Below, piece by piece: positions 43,817 to 53,824 of a stretch of 64,000 nucleotides of DNA; within the stretch, counting starts at the first letter, position 1, and each line of letters begins with the position of its first letter. The stretch spans positions 505,001-569,000 of the forward strand of contig JACKAA010000003.1 of NCBI GenBank assembly GCA_020635275.1, read 5' to 3'. The notes under the pieces were generated by a model. The model had not been told where the DNA came from. It did not search any database and worked only from the letters and a program-made list of their open reading frames with translations. The position numbers and the translations under genes are program-made. Origin of the DNA: Ignavibacteriales bacterium. GTDB lineage: Bacteria; Bacteroidota; Ignavibacteria; Ignavibacteriales; Melioribacteraceae.

Positions 43817-45493
43817 TTGAAAATTAAATTTCTTATAATCTGCATTTTATTAACCTCAAATTTTATTTTCTCCCAAGAAAGAGAAACAAGAGCTGTTTGG
43901 GTCACAACAAATTTTAAACTCGATTGGCCTCCAAATACAAAAGATGAATTAAAACAGAAGCAAAAACTTAAAGAAATTTTTGAGGATTTGAGCAAAAAAC
44001 ATTTTAATACAGTTTATTTTCAAGTTAGATCAAATGGTACTGTTTTATATAATTCTGATATTGAACCCTTTTCTCCATATATAACCGGAGTAGTTGGCGG
44101 CAAACCAAATTATGATCCGCTCCAGTATGCAATTGACTTAGGCAGAGAATATGATCTTGAAGTTCATGCATGGATAAATATGATAAGATGCTATTCCGGT
44201 GCAGATGATAGTTTTTTAAAACACCCAAAACATGTTAGAAATGCTCATCCAGATTGGACAGTTAGAGTTATGGATGAAAATGGAAAATTATCCTATTGGT
44301 TAAATCCAGGTTATTATAAAGCTCAAGATTATTTAGTTGATTTAATGGTTGAGCTTACAAATAAATATGATGTTGACGGAATTCACCTTGATTTTTTTAG
44401 ATACCCAGGCAATGATTTTGATGATGATAAATATTTTAAAAATTATGGATTTAAAACTTCAATTGATGATTGGCGCAGAAATAATTTGACCACAATTCTT
44501 AGGAAATTTAAAGAAAGAGCAAAGCCTTTAAATAAATTCTTAAAAGTCGGAGCAACGCCAATCGGTATTAGAAAAAACCTTGAAGGTGCTGTTGGCTGGG
44601 AGGGTTACTCTTCAGTTTATCAAGATACAGAAACTTGGCTGCAAGAAGAATTAGTTGATTACTTAACTCCTCAAATTTATTGGGATTTTGAAAATAATCC
44701 GCGTTTTGATGTTCTTGCAAAAGATTGGGTTGGAAAATCAAATAATAAATTAATTGTTTTAGGTCTGGCTGCGTATAAAGAAGATATTAAAATTGAACTT
44801 AATAAAATGATCGATTTCTCAAGAGAAATTAATTCTGCGGGAATCTCTTTTTTCAGATATGCTAATATTGCTTCGGTTGAAAGCAAATATTTTGATAACC
44901 TTTCTTTGCCGCCGGATATGATTTGGAAATCAAATTATTCAAATCCAAATTTTGGTGAAATCCATAGCAATTTTGAGACAGATTTAAATGATGAAATAAC
45001 AATTGTGTGGAATGATCAGAACTCAATTAAAAATAATTTTTATAGAAAGTATTTATTATTAAATGAAACAAAACCTTTAAAACTTTTAGGACTTGATCAA
45101 AACTATATTAAGCTGCGTTTTGGAAATCCCTCCAAACTAATGTATGAATACAACATTGGTAAAATTGATAGATTATGGAATGTTTCATCAATTTCTAATA
45201 CAATGCCAATTAGTGTACCCTTTTTAGTAGAATTAAAGAACTCCGGATTTGTAAGTTCTAGTCCAATATTATATAAGGAAAATGAAGAACAAATTTATTT
45301 GGCAATAACATCAAATAGTACACAAAAAGCTATTATTGATTTTATTACAATAGAAAATATTGGAAATCAAAATTATTATGATTTGAATGTGGGCTTAAAC
45401 ATTATTCCGATAAAAGAAAATCTTAGAATTATAAAAAAATTAAGAATCACTTATTCAGAATCAAATAAACAAGAAGAAATTAATTTATTTTAA
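43817..45493 (+). CDS. Exported glycoside-hydrolase-like protein (GHL10/DUF187 type)
   Basis: The protein of about 558 residues begins at a TTG at 43817, because that start gives a clean signal peptide (KIKFLIICILLTSNFIFSQ); an in-frame TTG at 43781 lies inside aroB and adds non-signal residues. The family opening ETRAVWVTTNFKLDWPP is followed by TIM-barrel segments (NTVYFQVRSNGTVLYNS, EVHAWINMIRC, VDGIHLDFFRYPG, YLTPQIYWDF). GHL10 proteins are thought to act on cell-wall or surface glycans, but most are untested. A C-terminal beta-rich region of about 170 residues follows. The aromatic neighbours give no clue to its job. Confidence 0.85.
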   Translation: MKIKFLIICILLTSNFIFSQERETRAVWVTTNFKLDWPPNTKDELKQKQKLKEIFEDLSKKHFNTVYFQVRSNGTVLYNSDIEPFSPYITGVVGGKPNYDPLQYAIDLGREYDLEVHAWINMIRCYSGADDSFLKHPKHVRNAHPDWTVRVMDENGKLSYWLNPGYYKAQDYLVDLMVELTNKYDVDGIHLDFFRYPGNDFDDDKYFKNYGFKTSIDDWRRNNLTTILRKFKERAKPLNKFLKVGATPIGIRKNLEGAVGWEGYSSVYQDTETWLQEELVDYLTPQIYWDFENNPRFDVLAKDWVGKSNNKLIVLGLAAYKEDIKIELNKMIDFSREINSAGISFFRYANIASVESKYFDNLSLPPDMIWKSNYSNPNFGEIHSNFETDLNDEITIVWNDQNSIKNNFYRKYLLLNETKPLKLLGLDQNYIKLRFGNPSKLMYEYNIGKIDRLWNVSSISNTMPISVPFLVELKNSGFVSSSPILYKENEEQIYLAITSNSTQKAIIDFITIENIGNQNYYDLNVGLNIIPIKENLRIIKKLRITYSESNKQEEINLF

Positions 45494-45521
45494 AACTGCT
45501 TCATTTTATTGAAGCAGTTTT
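45492..45521. terminator. Bidirectional terminator between convergent genes
   Basis: AAAACTGCTTCA (45492-45503) pairs perfectly with TGAAGCAGTTTT (45510-45521) around a TTTTAT loop. The A tract on the left and T tract on the right make it work for both the plus-strand GHL10 gene, whose stop it touches, and the minus-strand lipoprotein gene ending at 45538. Confidence 0.85.
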
Positions 45522-45537
45522 TATTTAAATAATTACT

Positions 45538-47112
45538 TTAAAATGTATAGTTTATTGTTCTTGTTAAACCAGATTCAACAATTTGAATAGTCACAACATC
45601 CCTCACATCTTCTGCACCGCCTGGTATATAAAAAGTGGCTAATCCTGTAGCATCAGTTGCATAAGTTCCTTCATTGGAATATCCATCAGTTCCGGTAATA
45701 CTAAAATAAATTTGAATATTTTGTGCAACCGGACTTACTCGGGCATAAACTGTAACACCAACTCCAGGGCCTGGATCTGATGGTGAAGCCCAAACTGATA
45801 AACCATAAGCCCCTTGAGTATGATCACCTTCAGGATCTGTTGAAATAACAATAATTGTTCCCATACCATCAGCAATACTAATATCTACTTTATCATTATT
45901 TCCTTCAGCATCAAAGGTTGAAAAAATCCAATCTCCGGCTGAAACTAAAATATCAATTACATCATCTTCATTAAAATCGTCATCTTTTGGATCAACGCTA
46001 ATAACAACTGATGGACCATTACCATCATCATTTTTTTTCTCAGCTAAAACTATATCTGCTTTTGATCCTTTATTATCGCTATCAAGTAACTTGCCAAGGC
46101 CAAAATCTAATCCTTTCTTTATCCACTCGGATGGATCATCTGAACCCAATGTATAATCAGTTATAAATTTTATTGCATTGCCTGTATGCTCACTAATCCA
46201 TTCAGAATCAACTGCCCCATCAATGTCAACAAATCCGCCAATTTTATTTGCTATAGCTGATTTCACTTCTTCTTTAATTGTATTGGCCGGATCATTATAG
46301 AGATTTTCTACTTTTTGTTTATACTCATCAGCCTTTTCAACCATATCCATTCCCTTACCAAGCGGAGTGGCGGTTTTAACTACTTCTATCATTAATTTAC
46401 TGCCTTTTTCAACTCCTTCCGCTCCTTCTTTGTGAACAATTTTTTGAATGGTAAGACCTTTATCCTGAGCCATATAAGGAAAATCTGAATCTGCATTATG
46501 ATAAAAATCATTATACATTTGTGATGCTTGATTATCATAATCTCCCTTATCTAATTTTTGCCAGAAATCAGATTCACTTGAAGATTTTTGTTTCCAGTCC
46601 GGTCTTAAAGAATTATAAAGTTTGGTTCTTTCGCCTTCATTCATATTAGTTGCAACTGTTAATATTCTGTTTCGTGATCTTTCACCGGAACCTGAAATCC
46701 AGCTAAAAAATCCACTTACAGCATCTCCCAATCCTTTTGTTGATCTAATATTTCCTGCTTTATTAAGACTTGTTTTATAAAGCATGCTGTTGATAGCATC
46801 TTCAACAGCTTCCTCATAACCTTGTAAGGATGCTAATTTTGCATACATTTCGTCAATTTCTGCATATGTCAAATCATCATTTTGAAAAAGTTTTTTGGTG
46901 TAGTTGTCTGAAAACAATTTTAATATGTCATAGGTAACAGATTGTTTAACTGCGGCAAATTCAGTTATTGCTTCAATTTCTGATCTTGCTTCGGTTACAT
47001 TATTATTATCATGCGGATCTGTGCTGTCATCACAACTTGTAACTGGTAATATGAAAGTTAGAATTGTAAAAAACAAAAATAATTTTGCTTTGTGCTGAAT
47101 TTTAGTTTTCAT
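45538..47112 (-). CDS. Orphan lipoprotein with C-terminal Ig-like domain
   Basis: A 524-residue predicted lipoprotein: signal ending LPVTSC with the lipid-bearing cysteine near residue 27, then a serine- and asparagine-rich spacer. Residues 40-330 are mainly helical and polar (EARSEIEAITEFAAV, KGLGDAVSGFFSWISG, MVEKADEYKQKVENLYNDP) with no recognisable enzyme motif. Residues 340 onward are beta-rich: two related segments (VVISVDPKDDD and IIVISTDPEGD) and a final immunoglobulin/invasin-like domain (VGVTVYARVSPVAQNIQIYFSI, ATDATGLATFYIPGG). It is transcribed alone, from a 172-base gap after uvrA, and ends at a strong terminator. Function unknown. Confidence 0.75.
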   Translation of the reverse strand: MKTKIQHKAKLFLFFTILTFILPVTSCDDSTDPHDNNNVTEARSEIEAITEFAAVKQSVTYDILKLFSDNYTKKLFQNDDLTYAEIDEMYAKLASLQGYEEAVEDAINSMLYKTSLNKAGNIRSTKGLGDAVSGFFSWISGSGERSRNRILTVATNMNEGERTKLYNSLRPDWKQKSSSESDFWQKLDKGDYDNQASQMYNDFYHNADSDFPYMAQDKGLTIQKIVHKEGAEGVEKGSKLMIEVVKTATPLGKGMDMVEKADEYKQKVENLYNDPANTIKEEVKSAIANKIGGFVDIDGAVDSEWISEHTGNAIKFITDYTLGSDDPSEWIKKGLDFGLGKLLDSDNKGSKADIVLAEKKNDDGNGPSVVISVDPKDDDFNEDDVIDILVSAGDWIFSTFDAEGNNDKVDISIADGMGTIIVISTDPEGDHTQGAYGLSVWASPSDPGPGVGVTVYARVSPVAQNIQIYFSITGTDGYSNEGTYATDATGLATFYIPGGAEDVRDVVTIQIVESGLTRTINYTF

Positions 47113-47284
47113 TTTATATCTCTATTTATTTAAAGGATTTCCCTACAATATTTATTCATAGAATAAAATAAGATTTCTTATCCGGATAAATATATCCTTT
47201 TATAAATCAGAATTATAATCGTAAGAATAATTTCCAAATTAAATTTTATGAAAAGTAGGAATGAAAGAAGTTAAATAAGATATG

Positions 47285-50092
47285 CTATTCTAAATAATCT
47301 TTCAGATAAGCTCCTGTAATAGAATTCTTATTCTGAACAATTTCTTCTGGAGTACCAATCGCTACAATTTCACCACCCTTATCACCGGCATCTGGCCCTA
47401 AATCTATTATATAATCTGCACATTTTATTACATCAAGGTTATGTTCAATAATTACTACTGAATTATTTTTTTCAACAAGTACATTAAAACAATTTAGAAG
47501 TTTATTAATATCATCAAAATGCAGACCTGTTGTTGGTTCGTCAAAAATAAATAGAGTATGCTTATTTTTTCTCTGGGATAGCAAGTGACGGGCTAATTTT
47601 ATTCTTTGTGCTTCGCCGCCAGAAAGTGTATTTGACGGTTGACCTAAATGTATGTAACCAAGTCCAACATCTTCTAAAGCTTTTAAATAATTTACTATTC
47701 TATCATTACCTTCAAAAAATTCAATAGCCTGATCAACAGTAAAATTGAGTACATCTACAATGTTTTTACCTTTATATGTAACTTCTCGTAATTCTTTCTT
47801 AAATCTTGTCCCTTTACAATCATCGCATTCAAGGTAAAGGTCAGCCAGAAATTGCATTTCAACTTTTACAAACCCATCACCCTGACATGTTTGGCATCTT
47901 CCGCCATCAACATTAAATGAAAAATATCCCGGCTTATAACCTCTTACTCTTGCTTGAGGTGTAGCTGCAAATATATCTCTAATAATTTCATAACCTTTTA
48001 CATAGCTAATAGGATTTGACCTAGGAGATTTTCCAATAGGAGATTGATCTACAATTTCTATATCTTCTAATGTAACAATTCCCTCGATTGATTCATATTT
48101 TCCAATATAATCAGTCGGCTTACCTAACATTTTAGCAACACCGCCAAATAAAATATCATGAATCAAAGTAGATTTGCCCGATCCGCTTACACCAGTTATT
48201 ACTACAAATTTTTTAAGTGGAATTTCTACGTTTATATTCTTGAGATTATTTTCACAAGCTCCCTTAATTTTAATGGTATTCGTTTGATTTACCAATCTGC
48301 TTTTAGGCAATGGAATTTTTTTCTCTCCAGATAAATATTGCCCCGTTAAAGATTTGGGATTTTTTAGAATTTCAGAATATGTTCCGGAAGCAATTATTTC
48401 GCCTCCATTAATTCCAGCTTTGGGACCAATATCAAAAATAAAATCAGCTTCTTTCATCATCTCACTATCATGTTCTACCACAAGAACTGTGTTCCCAATA
48501 TCTCTTAAAGATTTCAAAATATTAATTAATTTAGAATTATCACGCGGATGCAAACCAATGCTGGGTTCATCCAAAACATACAACGTACCAATCAATGAGG
48601 ATCCTAATGAAGTAGCTAAATTAATTCTTTGAGTTTCACCGCCAGAAAGAGTACTGCTCAATCTATCTAATGTTAAATAACCAAGACCAACATCATTAAG
48701 GAACTTTAGTCTTTTATTAATTTCTTTTAAAATACTTGATGCAATTTCATTCTCATAATCAGTCAGTTTGAGTTCTTCAAAAAATGTAAATAGTTTTTTT
48801 ATAGGAAGCTTTACTAGATCTCCCAACGACTTAAAATTTATTTTAACCTGCATCGCTTCTCTTCTTAATCTTGAACCTTTACAAGCTGCACAAGTAGTAT
48901 AACCTCTATATTTACTTAATAAAATCCTGATATGCATTTTATAGGTTTTCTGCTCTAGTTTATTAAAAAACTCATCAATCCCAATAAAGTTATCAAAACC
49001 TCTAATTATTTTATTTTTCTGAACTTCGGTTAATGTCTTATAAGGTACATCAATCGGAATTTTATTTTCTTTAGAAAGTCTGATTAAATCCCTTAGATGT
49101 TTACTGAATTTTTGTGTTCGCCAGGGAGCTATTGCACCCTCTAAAATTGAAAGGTTTTCATTTGGTACAATTCGTTCCATATCATAACCCATTGTTTTGC
49201 CAAATCCCTGACAAACTGGACACGCCCCAAAAGGATTATTAAATGAAAAAAATCTTGGTTCGGGCTCATTATATTTTATTCCACAACATTCATAAGAATT
49301 GTTAAAATTATGCACTTTGTTTGATTCAGCATCAATAATAACTAACTTTCCTTCACCTTCTTTAAATGTTACTTCTAATGAATCAGCCAGTGTTTCTCTT
49401 ACTTTTCCCTTTTTAACTTTGAATCTTTCTATAACAACAAAAACATCATCCTTAGATTTGGGCATAACATCAGATTCGTTCAAATCAATTAGCTGTTTAT
49501 TAAAATAAACACGATAAAAACCTTTCTTTATTAAAAGGCTTATTTCTTCTCCTATTTTTCTTCCTTCATGCTTATGAATTGGGAATCCGAGATAAAACTT
49601 TGAACCGTCTTCATGTTCTTCCAGCCAATTAGAGATAGATCCAACAGAGTCTTTTCTAACAACATTGCCGCAATCAAAACAATAGGTAATTCCAACTCTG
49701 GCAAAAAGGAGTCTTAAGTAATCATAAATTTCAGTTGAAGTACCGACCGTTGATCTTGGATTTCTGGATCCTTTCTTTTGTTCTATTGCAACTGCAGGAG
49801 AAATTCCGTAGATAAAATCAACATCCGGCTTATTCATTCTTTCTAAAAATTGGCGGGCATAAGAGGAAAGACTTTCTACAAATCTTCTTTGACCTTCTGC
49901 GTAAATTGTATCAAATACAAGAGAGGACTTACCGCTTCCACTAACTCCGGTGAAAACAACAAGTTTATTTTTAGGAATTTCAAGGTCAAGATTCTTTAGG
50001 TTATGCTCTCTTGCACCTTTAATGGTAATTTTATTTTTAGAATTTGATTGCAATTTATGCGCTTTCTTAAATTTTGAACCGGGAAAATACAA
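47285..50092 (-). CDS. uvrA: Excinuclease ABC subunit A
   Basis: A full-length protein of about 935 residues, the damage-recognition ATPase of nucleotide excision repair. It has two ABC modules, each with Walker A (GVSGSGKSS and GVSGSGKST) and LSGGE signature (LSGGETQRINLA, LSGGEAQRIKLA), and zinc-finger cysteines (FGACPVCQGFG; CAACKGSR; CQTCQGDG; LECDDCKGTRF). The start is uncertain: the frame opens at a TTG (50092), and a TTG 13 codons on (50053) would fit the usual short N-terminus. No ATG is in frame. It lies 103 bases downstream of the Mla genes. Confidence 0.97.
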   Translation of the reverse strand: MYFPGSKFKKAHKLQSNSKNKITIKGAREHNLKNLDLEIPKNKLVVFTGVSGSGKSSLVFDTIYAEGQRRFVESLSSYARQFLERMNKPDVDFIYGISPAVAIEQKKGSRNPRSTVGTSTEIYDYLRLLFARVGITYCFDCGNVVRKDSVGSISNWLEEHEDGSKFYLGFPIHKHEGRKIGEEISLLIKKGFYRVYFNKQLIDLNESDVMPKSKDDVFVVIERFKVKKGKVRETLADSLEVTFKEGEGKLVIIDAESNKVHNFNNSYECCGIKYNEPEPRFFSFNNPFGACPVCQGFGKTMGYDMERIVPNENLSILEGAIAPWRTQKFSKHLRDLIRLSKENKIPIDVPYKTLTEVQKNKIIRGFDNFIGIDEFFNKLEQKTYKMHIRILLSKYRGYTTCAACKGSRLRREAMQVKINFKSLGDLVKLPIKKLFTFFEELKLTDYENEIASSILKEINKRLKFLNDVGLGYLTLDRLSSTLSGGETQRINLATSLGSSLIGTLYVLDEPSIGLHPRDNSKLINILKSLRDIGNTVLVVEHDSEMMKEADFIFDIGPKAGINGGEIIASGTYSEILKNPKSLTGQYLSGEKKIPLPKSRLVNQTNTIKIKGACENNLKNINVEIPLKKFVVITGVSGSGKSTLIHDILFGGVAKMLGKPTDYIGKYESIEGIVTLEDIEIVDQSPIGKSPRSNPISYVKGYEIIRDIFAATPQARVRGYKPGYFSFNVDGGRCQTCQGDGFVKVEMQFLADLYLECDDCKGTRFKKELREVTYKGKNIVDVLNFTVDQAIEFFEGNDRIVNYLKALEDVGLGYIHLGQPSNTLSGGEAQRIKLARHLLSQRKNKHTLFIFDEPTTGLHFDDINKLLNCFNVLVEKNNSVVIIEHNLDVIKCADYIIDLGPDAGDKGGEIVAIGTPEEIVQNKNSITGAYLKDYLE

Positions 50093-50195
50093 TCATGAAA
50101 AATAGTAATTTCTTATTAGAAAGGTGAATTTTTAAATAATAAATATTATTGGAAGTTAATCTGAAGATGAAAATTATTTCATTTTCCGGAGTGTA

Positions 50196-51236
50196 TTAAT
50201 TACTTGATTCATTTACTCTTTTTTCTAGTTGCTGAATCTCCAATATTTTTTCATCTAGTTCTTTCTTACTTTCTTCAAGATATTCAATTTGTGCATTTAT
50301 TTTTGCTTCATAATCAGTTCTTGACCAATATCCTCTTTCTTCAAAATACTTTTTAAAGAGCCAATTATGTTTCAAAGCTTCCATATTTTCAGCAAATGCT
50401 TCGGTTCCAATTTTTGCTGCATATGTTGTTTTAGTCAAATTACTTACAACTGTCTTTATTGAATCATAAACACTTTCATCTGAAATAAGCGCTCCCAAAG
50501 CACCTTCACCTTGTTCAATTTTTGATATTAAACTTCTTAAATCAATGGCTGCACTATCAACATTTGCAACAATGTCTTCAACACCTGTTCCTAATCCAAT
50601 AATAAATCCAGTCATTTTATCTAACCTGTCCACCATTGTATTAAGCGAAGTATTAGCAGATTGAACAATTTTTACAGCTTCAAAATAAAGTTCATCATCA
50701 TTTACGAGTTTACCAATTGTACCTTCGCCTTTATTTACCTTACCTAAAACTTCTGTGAATTCCCTTGTTAAATCTTTCATGTATCTCATAATATCTTGAG
50801 TTTCTGCAATTATCTGATTCATATTAACTGCAGATTGCGACATTATAACGCCGCCATTTTGTATTGGCTCATAACTTTTAGAACCCGGTGTAATTATAAC
50901 AATTTTACTCCCAATAATACCTTCAGTTTCAATTGAGGCTTCACTGTCAAGTCTTATAAATTGCTGTACATCACTGTTTATTCTCATGGTTACTTCAACT
51001 TTATATCTATTCAGCTCCATTAATTTAACGTCGCTTACACTTCCAACACTTAATCCATTTAATCTAACAGCTGCACCTGTTCGTAATCCTTCAACATTAT
51101 CAAAATAAGTTCTAACGTATATATTATCGCTAAAAAGAGAATCTTTGCTCCCTATTAAAAATATTGCTACAACAAGCAGTACAGTTCCTAAGAAAATGAA
51201 AATTCCTAACTTTGCACCTTCCAAATGCTTTAACAT
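50196..51236 (-). CDS. mlaD: MlaD-like MCE-domain lipid-binding protein
   Basis: A 346-residue protein with one N-terminal helix (GIFIFLGTVLLVVAIFLIG) and an MCE domain at about 38-115 (VRTYFDNVEGLRTGAAVRLNGLSVGSV). A long helical tail with a coiled-coil end (YLEESKKELDEKILEIQQLEKRV) replaces the short tail of E. coli MlaD. MCE proteins form hexameric rings that carry phospholipids between the membranes. With mlaF and mlaE it makes the minimal inner-membrane complex; mlaB and mlaC are not seen. It follows mlaF with a 14-base gap. Confidence 0.93.
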   Translation of the reverse strand: MLKHLEGAKLGIFIFLGTVLLVVAIFLIGSKDSLFSDNIYVRTYFDNVEGLRTGAAVRLNGLSVGSVSDVKLMELNRYKVEVTMRINSDVQQFIRLDSEASIETEGIIGSKIVIITPGSKSYEPIQNGGVIMSQSAVNMNQIIAETQDIMRYMKDLTREFTEVLGKVNKGEGTIGKLVNDDELYFEAVKIVQSANTSLNTMVDRLDKMTGFIIGLGTGVEDIVANVDSAAIDLRSLISKIEQGEGALGALISDESVYDSIKTVVSNLTKTTYAAKIGTEAFAENMEALKHNWLFKKYFEERGYWSRTDYEAKINAQIEYLEESKKELDEKILEIQQLEKRVNESSN

Positions 51237-51250
51237 TTTAATTCCTCTTT

Positions 51251-51997
51251 TCAGTGAATTATTTCATTACTAAAAAAATTCTTAAGAAACTTATCATCCG
51301 ATTTAGAAAGTTCCTCAATTTTACCTTTATAAGCAATTTTACCATCTTTTAAGAAAATATTTCTATCAGAAATAATATGAGCACAATTTAAATCGTGAGT
51401 AACTATTATGGATGTCATTTTAAGTTTTTTCTGCAGATCCAAAATTAATTCGCTTATTTCTTTAGATGATATCGGATCTAATCCGGTTGTCGGCTCATCA
51501 TAAAACATAATTTCGGGATCAGTAATTATTGACCTTGCCAATCCAATTCTCTTTTTCATTCCGCCTGAAAGTTCCGACGGCATTTTATCTACAGCATCTT
51601 TTAATGAAACCAAGTCTAATGTATTTACAACTTTTTCATATGCTTCATCATCAGATATTTTACTGTGTCTTTTAAGTGGAAATTCCAAATTTTCTCTAAC
51701 AGTCATGGAATCATAAAGTGCCGCACCTTGAAAAAGAAAGCCGGTATTTTTTCTTATTTCATTTAAATCTTTGTTAGAAATATTTACAACACTTTTCCCT
51801 TTAATTAAAATATTTCCGCTGTCAGGTTTTAAAAGTCCAATTATGCATTTTAATAAAACACTCTTTCCGGTTCCGCTTTGTCCGAATACAACAAGGTTTT
51901 CACCTTGATAAACATTTAAGGAAATGTTATCCAATATGACTTTATTGCCAAATGCTTTGCTAAGATTTTCAATTTTTATAAGTTCTACAACGGCCAT
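51251..51997 (-). CDS. mlaF: MlaF-like ABC transporter ATPase (phospholipid trafficking)
   Basis: A 248-residue ABC ATPase with Walker A GQSGTGKSVLLK, a Q loop at FLFQGAALYDSMTVREN, the signature LSGGMKKRIGLARS and Walker B IMFYDEPTTGLDP; THDLNCA contains the switch histidine. GMKKR in the signature is typical of MlaF/MkL-type ATPases. It powers the MlaE-MlaD complex that keeps phospholipids out of the outer leaflet. The ATG overlaps the mlaE stop by 13 bases. Confidence 0.95.
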   Translation of the reverse strand: MAVVELIKIENLSKAFGNKVILDNISLNVYQGENLVVFGQSGTGKSVLLKCIIGLLKPDSGNILIKGKSVVNISNKDLNEIRKNTGFLFQGAALYDSMTVRENLEFPLKRHSKISDDEAYEKVVNTLDLVSLKDAVDKMPSELSGGMKKRIGLARSIITDPEIMFYDEPTTGLDPISSKEISELILDLQKKLKMTSIIVTHDLNCAHIISDRNIFLKDGKIAYKGKIEELSKSDDKFLKNFFSNEIIH

Positions 51998-52788
51998 ATC
52001 ATTAAAGATATTTTTACTAAAACAGTATCAAACAATAAAATTATTAATGATGCTAAAACAACTGCAGTTGTGGAAGCTCTACCAACACCTTCGGTACCAC
52101 CATCAGCAATATATCCTTTATAGCTTCCCACAATTCCAACAATGTACCCAAAAACAAATGTTTTGGAAATACTTGGGATCAGATCACCAAAAGTTACACT
52201 TGTAACTACAGCATTCTTATAATATTCAAAATTCATTCCCTGAGAAATTGTTAGCGCAATAAATCCGCCAATTATAGAAAGAAAAATCACATAAATTGTT
52301 AAGATTGGTAAAATCATTGTTGTGGCTATAACTCTTGTTACAACAAGATATTTAAAAGGATTTATAGCAGAAACTTCCATTGCATCAATTTGTTCGGTAA
52401 CTCTCATTGATCCCAGTTCAGCGCCAATTCCGGAACTAACCCGGCCGGCAAATATTAGTGCTGTGATTACTGGAGCAAGTTCTCTTACTATTGAAATTGC
52501 CGTAGCTCCTGGTAAATAATCAGATGCACCAAAGCGAACAAAAACCGGCTCACTTTGCATAACAATTACTAATCCAATAACAAAGCCTGTAACACTAACT
52601 ATTGGGAATGTTTTTACTCCCAATTCGTTCATATGCTTTTTTACTTCTGAAATTTCATATGGCGGGATAAAGATTTGCTTTAGAATTTCCCAGTTAAAAA
52701 TTGTTAAACCGGTAATTGTTACAAAGAAATTATAAAGCTTCTCATTAAAACTTAAATATTTTTTAAATATTTCTTTTGGAAGTTCCAC
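51985..52788 (-). CDS. mlaE: MlaE-like phospholipid ABC permease
   Basis: A 267-residue permease of the MlaE/YrbE family with about six hydrophobic segments. The conserved stretch VRELAPVITALIFAGRVSSGIGAELGSMRVTEQIDAMEVSAINPFKYLVVTR (around residues 105-155; contacts the ATPase) is easily recognised. It begins the mlaE-mlaF-mlaD operon, 47 bases after yraN. Length is normal. The order is E-F-D here, whereas E. coli has F-E-D. Confidence 0.95.
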   Translation of the reverse strand: MELPKEIFKKYLSFNEKLYNFFVTITGLTIFNWEILKQIFIPPYEISEVKKHMNELGVKTFPIVSVTGFVIGLVIVMQSEPVFVRFGASDYLPGATAISIVRELAPVITALIFAGRVSSGIGAELGSMRVTEQIDAMEVSAINPFKYLVVTRVIATTMILPILTIYVIFLSIIGGFIALTISQGMNFEYYKNAVVTSVTFGDLIPSISKTFVFGYIVGIVGSYKGYIADGGTEGVGRASTTAVVLASLIILLFDTVLVKISLMIWPL

Positions 52789-52835
52789 TTGCGCTTTCTT
52801 TTAACAACTTTAAAATAATGCAATATTCTAATATA

Positions 52836-53195
52836 CTAAAATGCATTTTCAATATGGTTTATTTCGGGAGGTAAATTCTTTTTAATTAAAATTGCAATTA
52901 CATCAATTCTGCAATCAATATCAGATATTTTTTTCTCATATAAATATGCTTCTGCAATTTTTCTAATTTGTCTTTGTTTATTTTTTGTAACGGCTAACTC
53001 TGGCATTCCGTATTCAAGATTTTTTCTTGTTTTTACTTCAATAAAAACTAAAATGTCATTTTTTTTTGCTATTATATCAATTTCTCCATGACCAAACCGG
53101 TAATTTCTTTCAACAATTTCATAATTTTCATTAACAAGCATTTCAACTGCTAAATCTTCACCTTTATCTCCAATTTGTTTTTTGTTTGTTTCCAT
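52836..53195 (-). CDS. yraN: YraN/UPF0102 family nuclease-like protein
   Basis: A 119-residue member of the UPF0102 family, which has a restriction-endonuclease-like (PD-(D/E)XK) fold. NKKQIGDKGEDLAVEML, ERNYRFGHGEIDIIAKKNDILVFIEVKTRKN (residues 31-60, read in two parts; GEIDIIA and FIEVKTR are the putative active-site residues) and LAVTKNKQRQIRKIAEAYL match the family. The cellular role is unknown. It overlaps rnhB by one base, a neighbour seen in many bacteria. Confidence 0.93.
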   Translation of the reverse strand: METNKKQIGDKGEDLAVEMLVNENYEIVERNYRFGHGEIDIIAKKNDILVFIEVKTRKNLEYGMPELAVTKNKQRQIRKIAEAYLYEKKISDIDCRIDVIAILIKKNLPPEINHIENAF

Positions 53196-53824
53196 TATTT
53201 AATTAATTCTTCCTGAATTTCATTCGCTAAAATTTTAGTCAAAAATGTTTTTCTATGAAAATTAGAATAACCAAACTTTTTAATTGCTTCAACATGTTTT
53301 TTAGTTCCATATCCTTTATTATTTTCCCATAAATATTCGGGAAAATCTTTAGCTGCTTTTCTCATAATTTCATCACGTTTAACTTTTGCCAAAATGGAAG
53401 CGGCAGCAATTGAAAACGATTTTGTGTCACCTTTAACAATTGTTTTTATTGGTAAATCTGCAATAAACGACTTATTCCCATCAATTAAAATTAGGTCAAT
53501 TTTTCCAGATAATTTATTAACAGCAATTTTCATCGCTTTAAGAGATGCCTGCAAAATATTAATTCTGTCAATTTCAATATGATTAACAATTCCGTATGAA
53601 TAATCTAAAGCAAATTGTTTAATCTTTTCAGCTAGATTTTCTCTTTCTTTCTCCTTAATTTTTTTTGAATCATTTATTCCTTCGATAAAAGTATTTTTTT
53701 TAAAAATTACAGCTGCTGCAACGACTGGTCCAGCCAAAGGTCCTCTGCCAGCTTCATCAACACCAACTAAATTAATAAAACCTTCTGAATAATATTTATT
53801 ATCATATGCTTTCAGTAAATTCAC
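53195..53824 (-). CDS. rnhB: Ribonuclease HII
   Basis: A 209-residue enzyme that removes RNA and single ribonucleotides from DNA. The catalytic VGVDEAGRGPLAGPVV segment has Asp23 and Glu24, LILIDGNKS supplies a further aspartate, and the AAASILAKVKRDEIM and YLWENNKGYGTKKHVEAI stretches are typical of RNase HII. It starts within the UbiA gene (4-base overlap, ATGA) and overlaps yraN by one base, so the three form one unit. Confidence 0.96.
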   Translation of the reverse strand: MNLLKAYDNKYYSEGFINLVGVDEAGRGPLAGPVVAAAVIFKKNTFIEGINDSKKIKEKERENLAEKIKQFALDYSYGIVNHIEIDRINILQASLKAMKIAVNKLSGKIDLILIDGNKSFIADLPIKTIVKGDTKSFSIAAASILAKVKRDEIMRKAAKDFPEYLWENNKGYGTKKHVEAIKKFGYSNFHRKTFLTKILANEIQEELIK

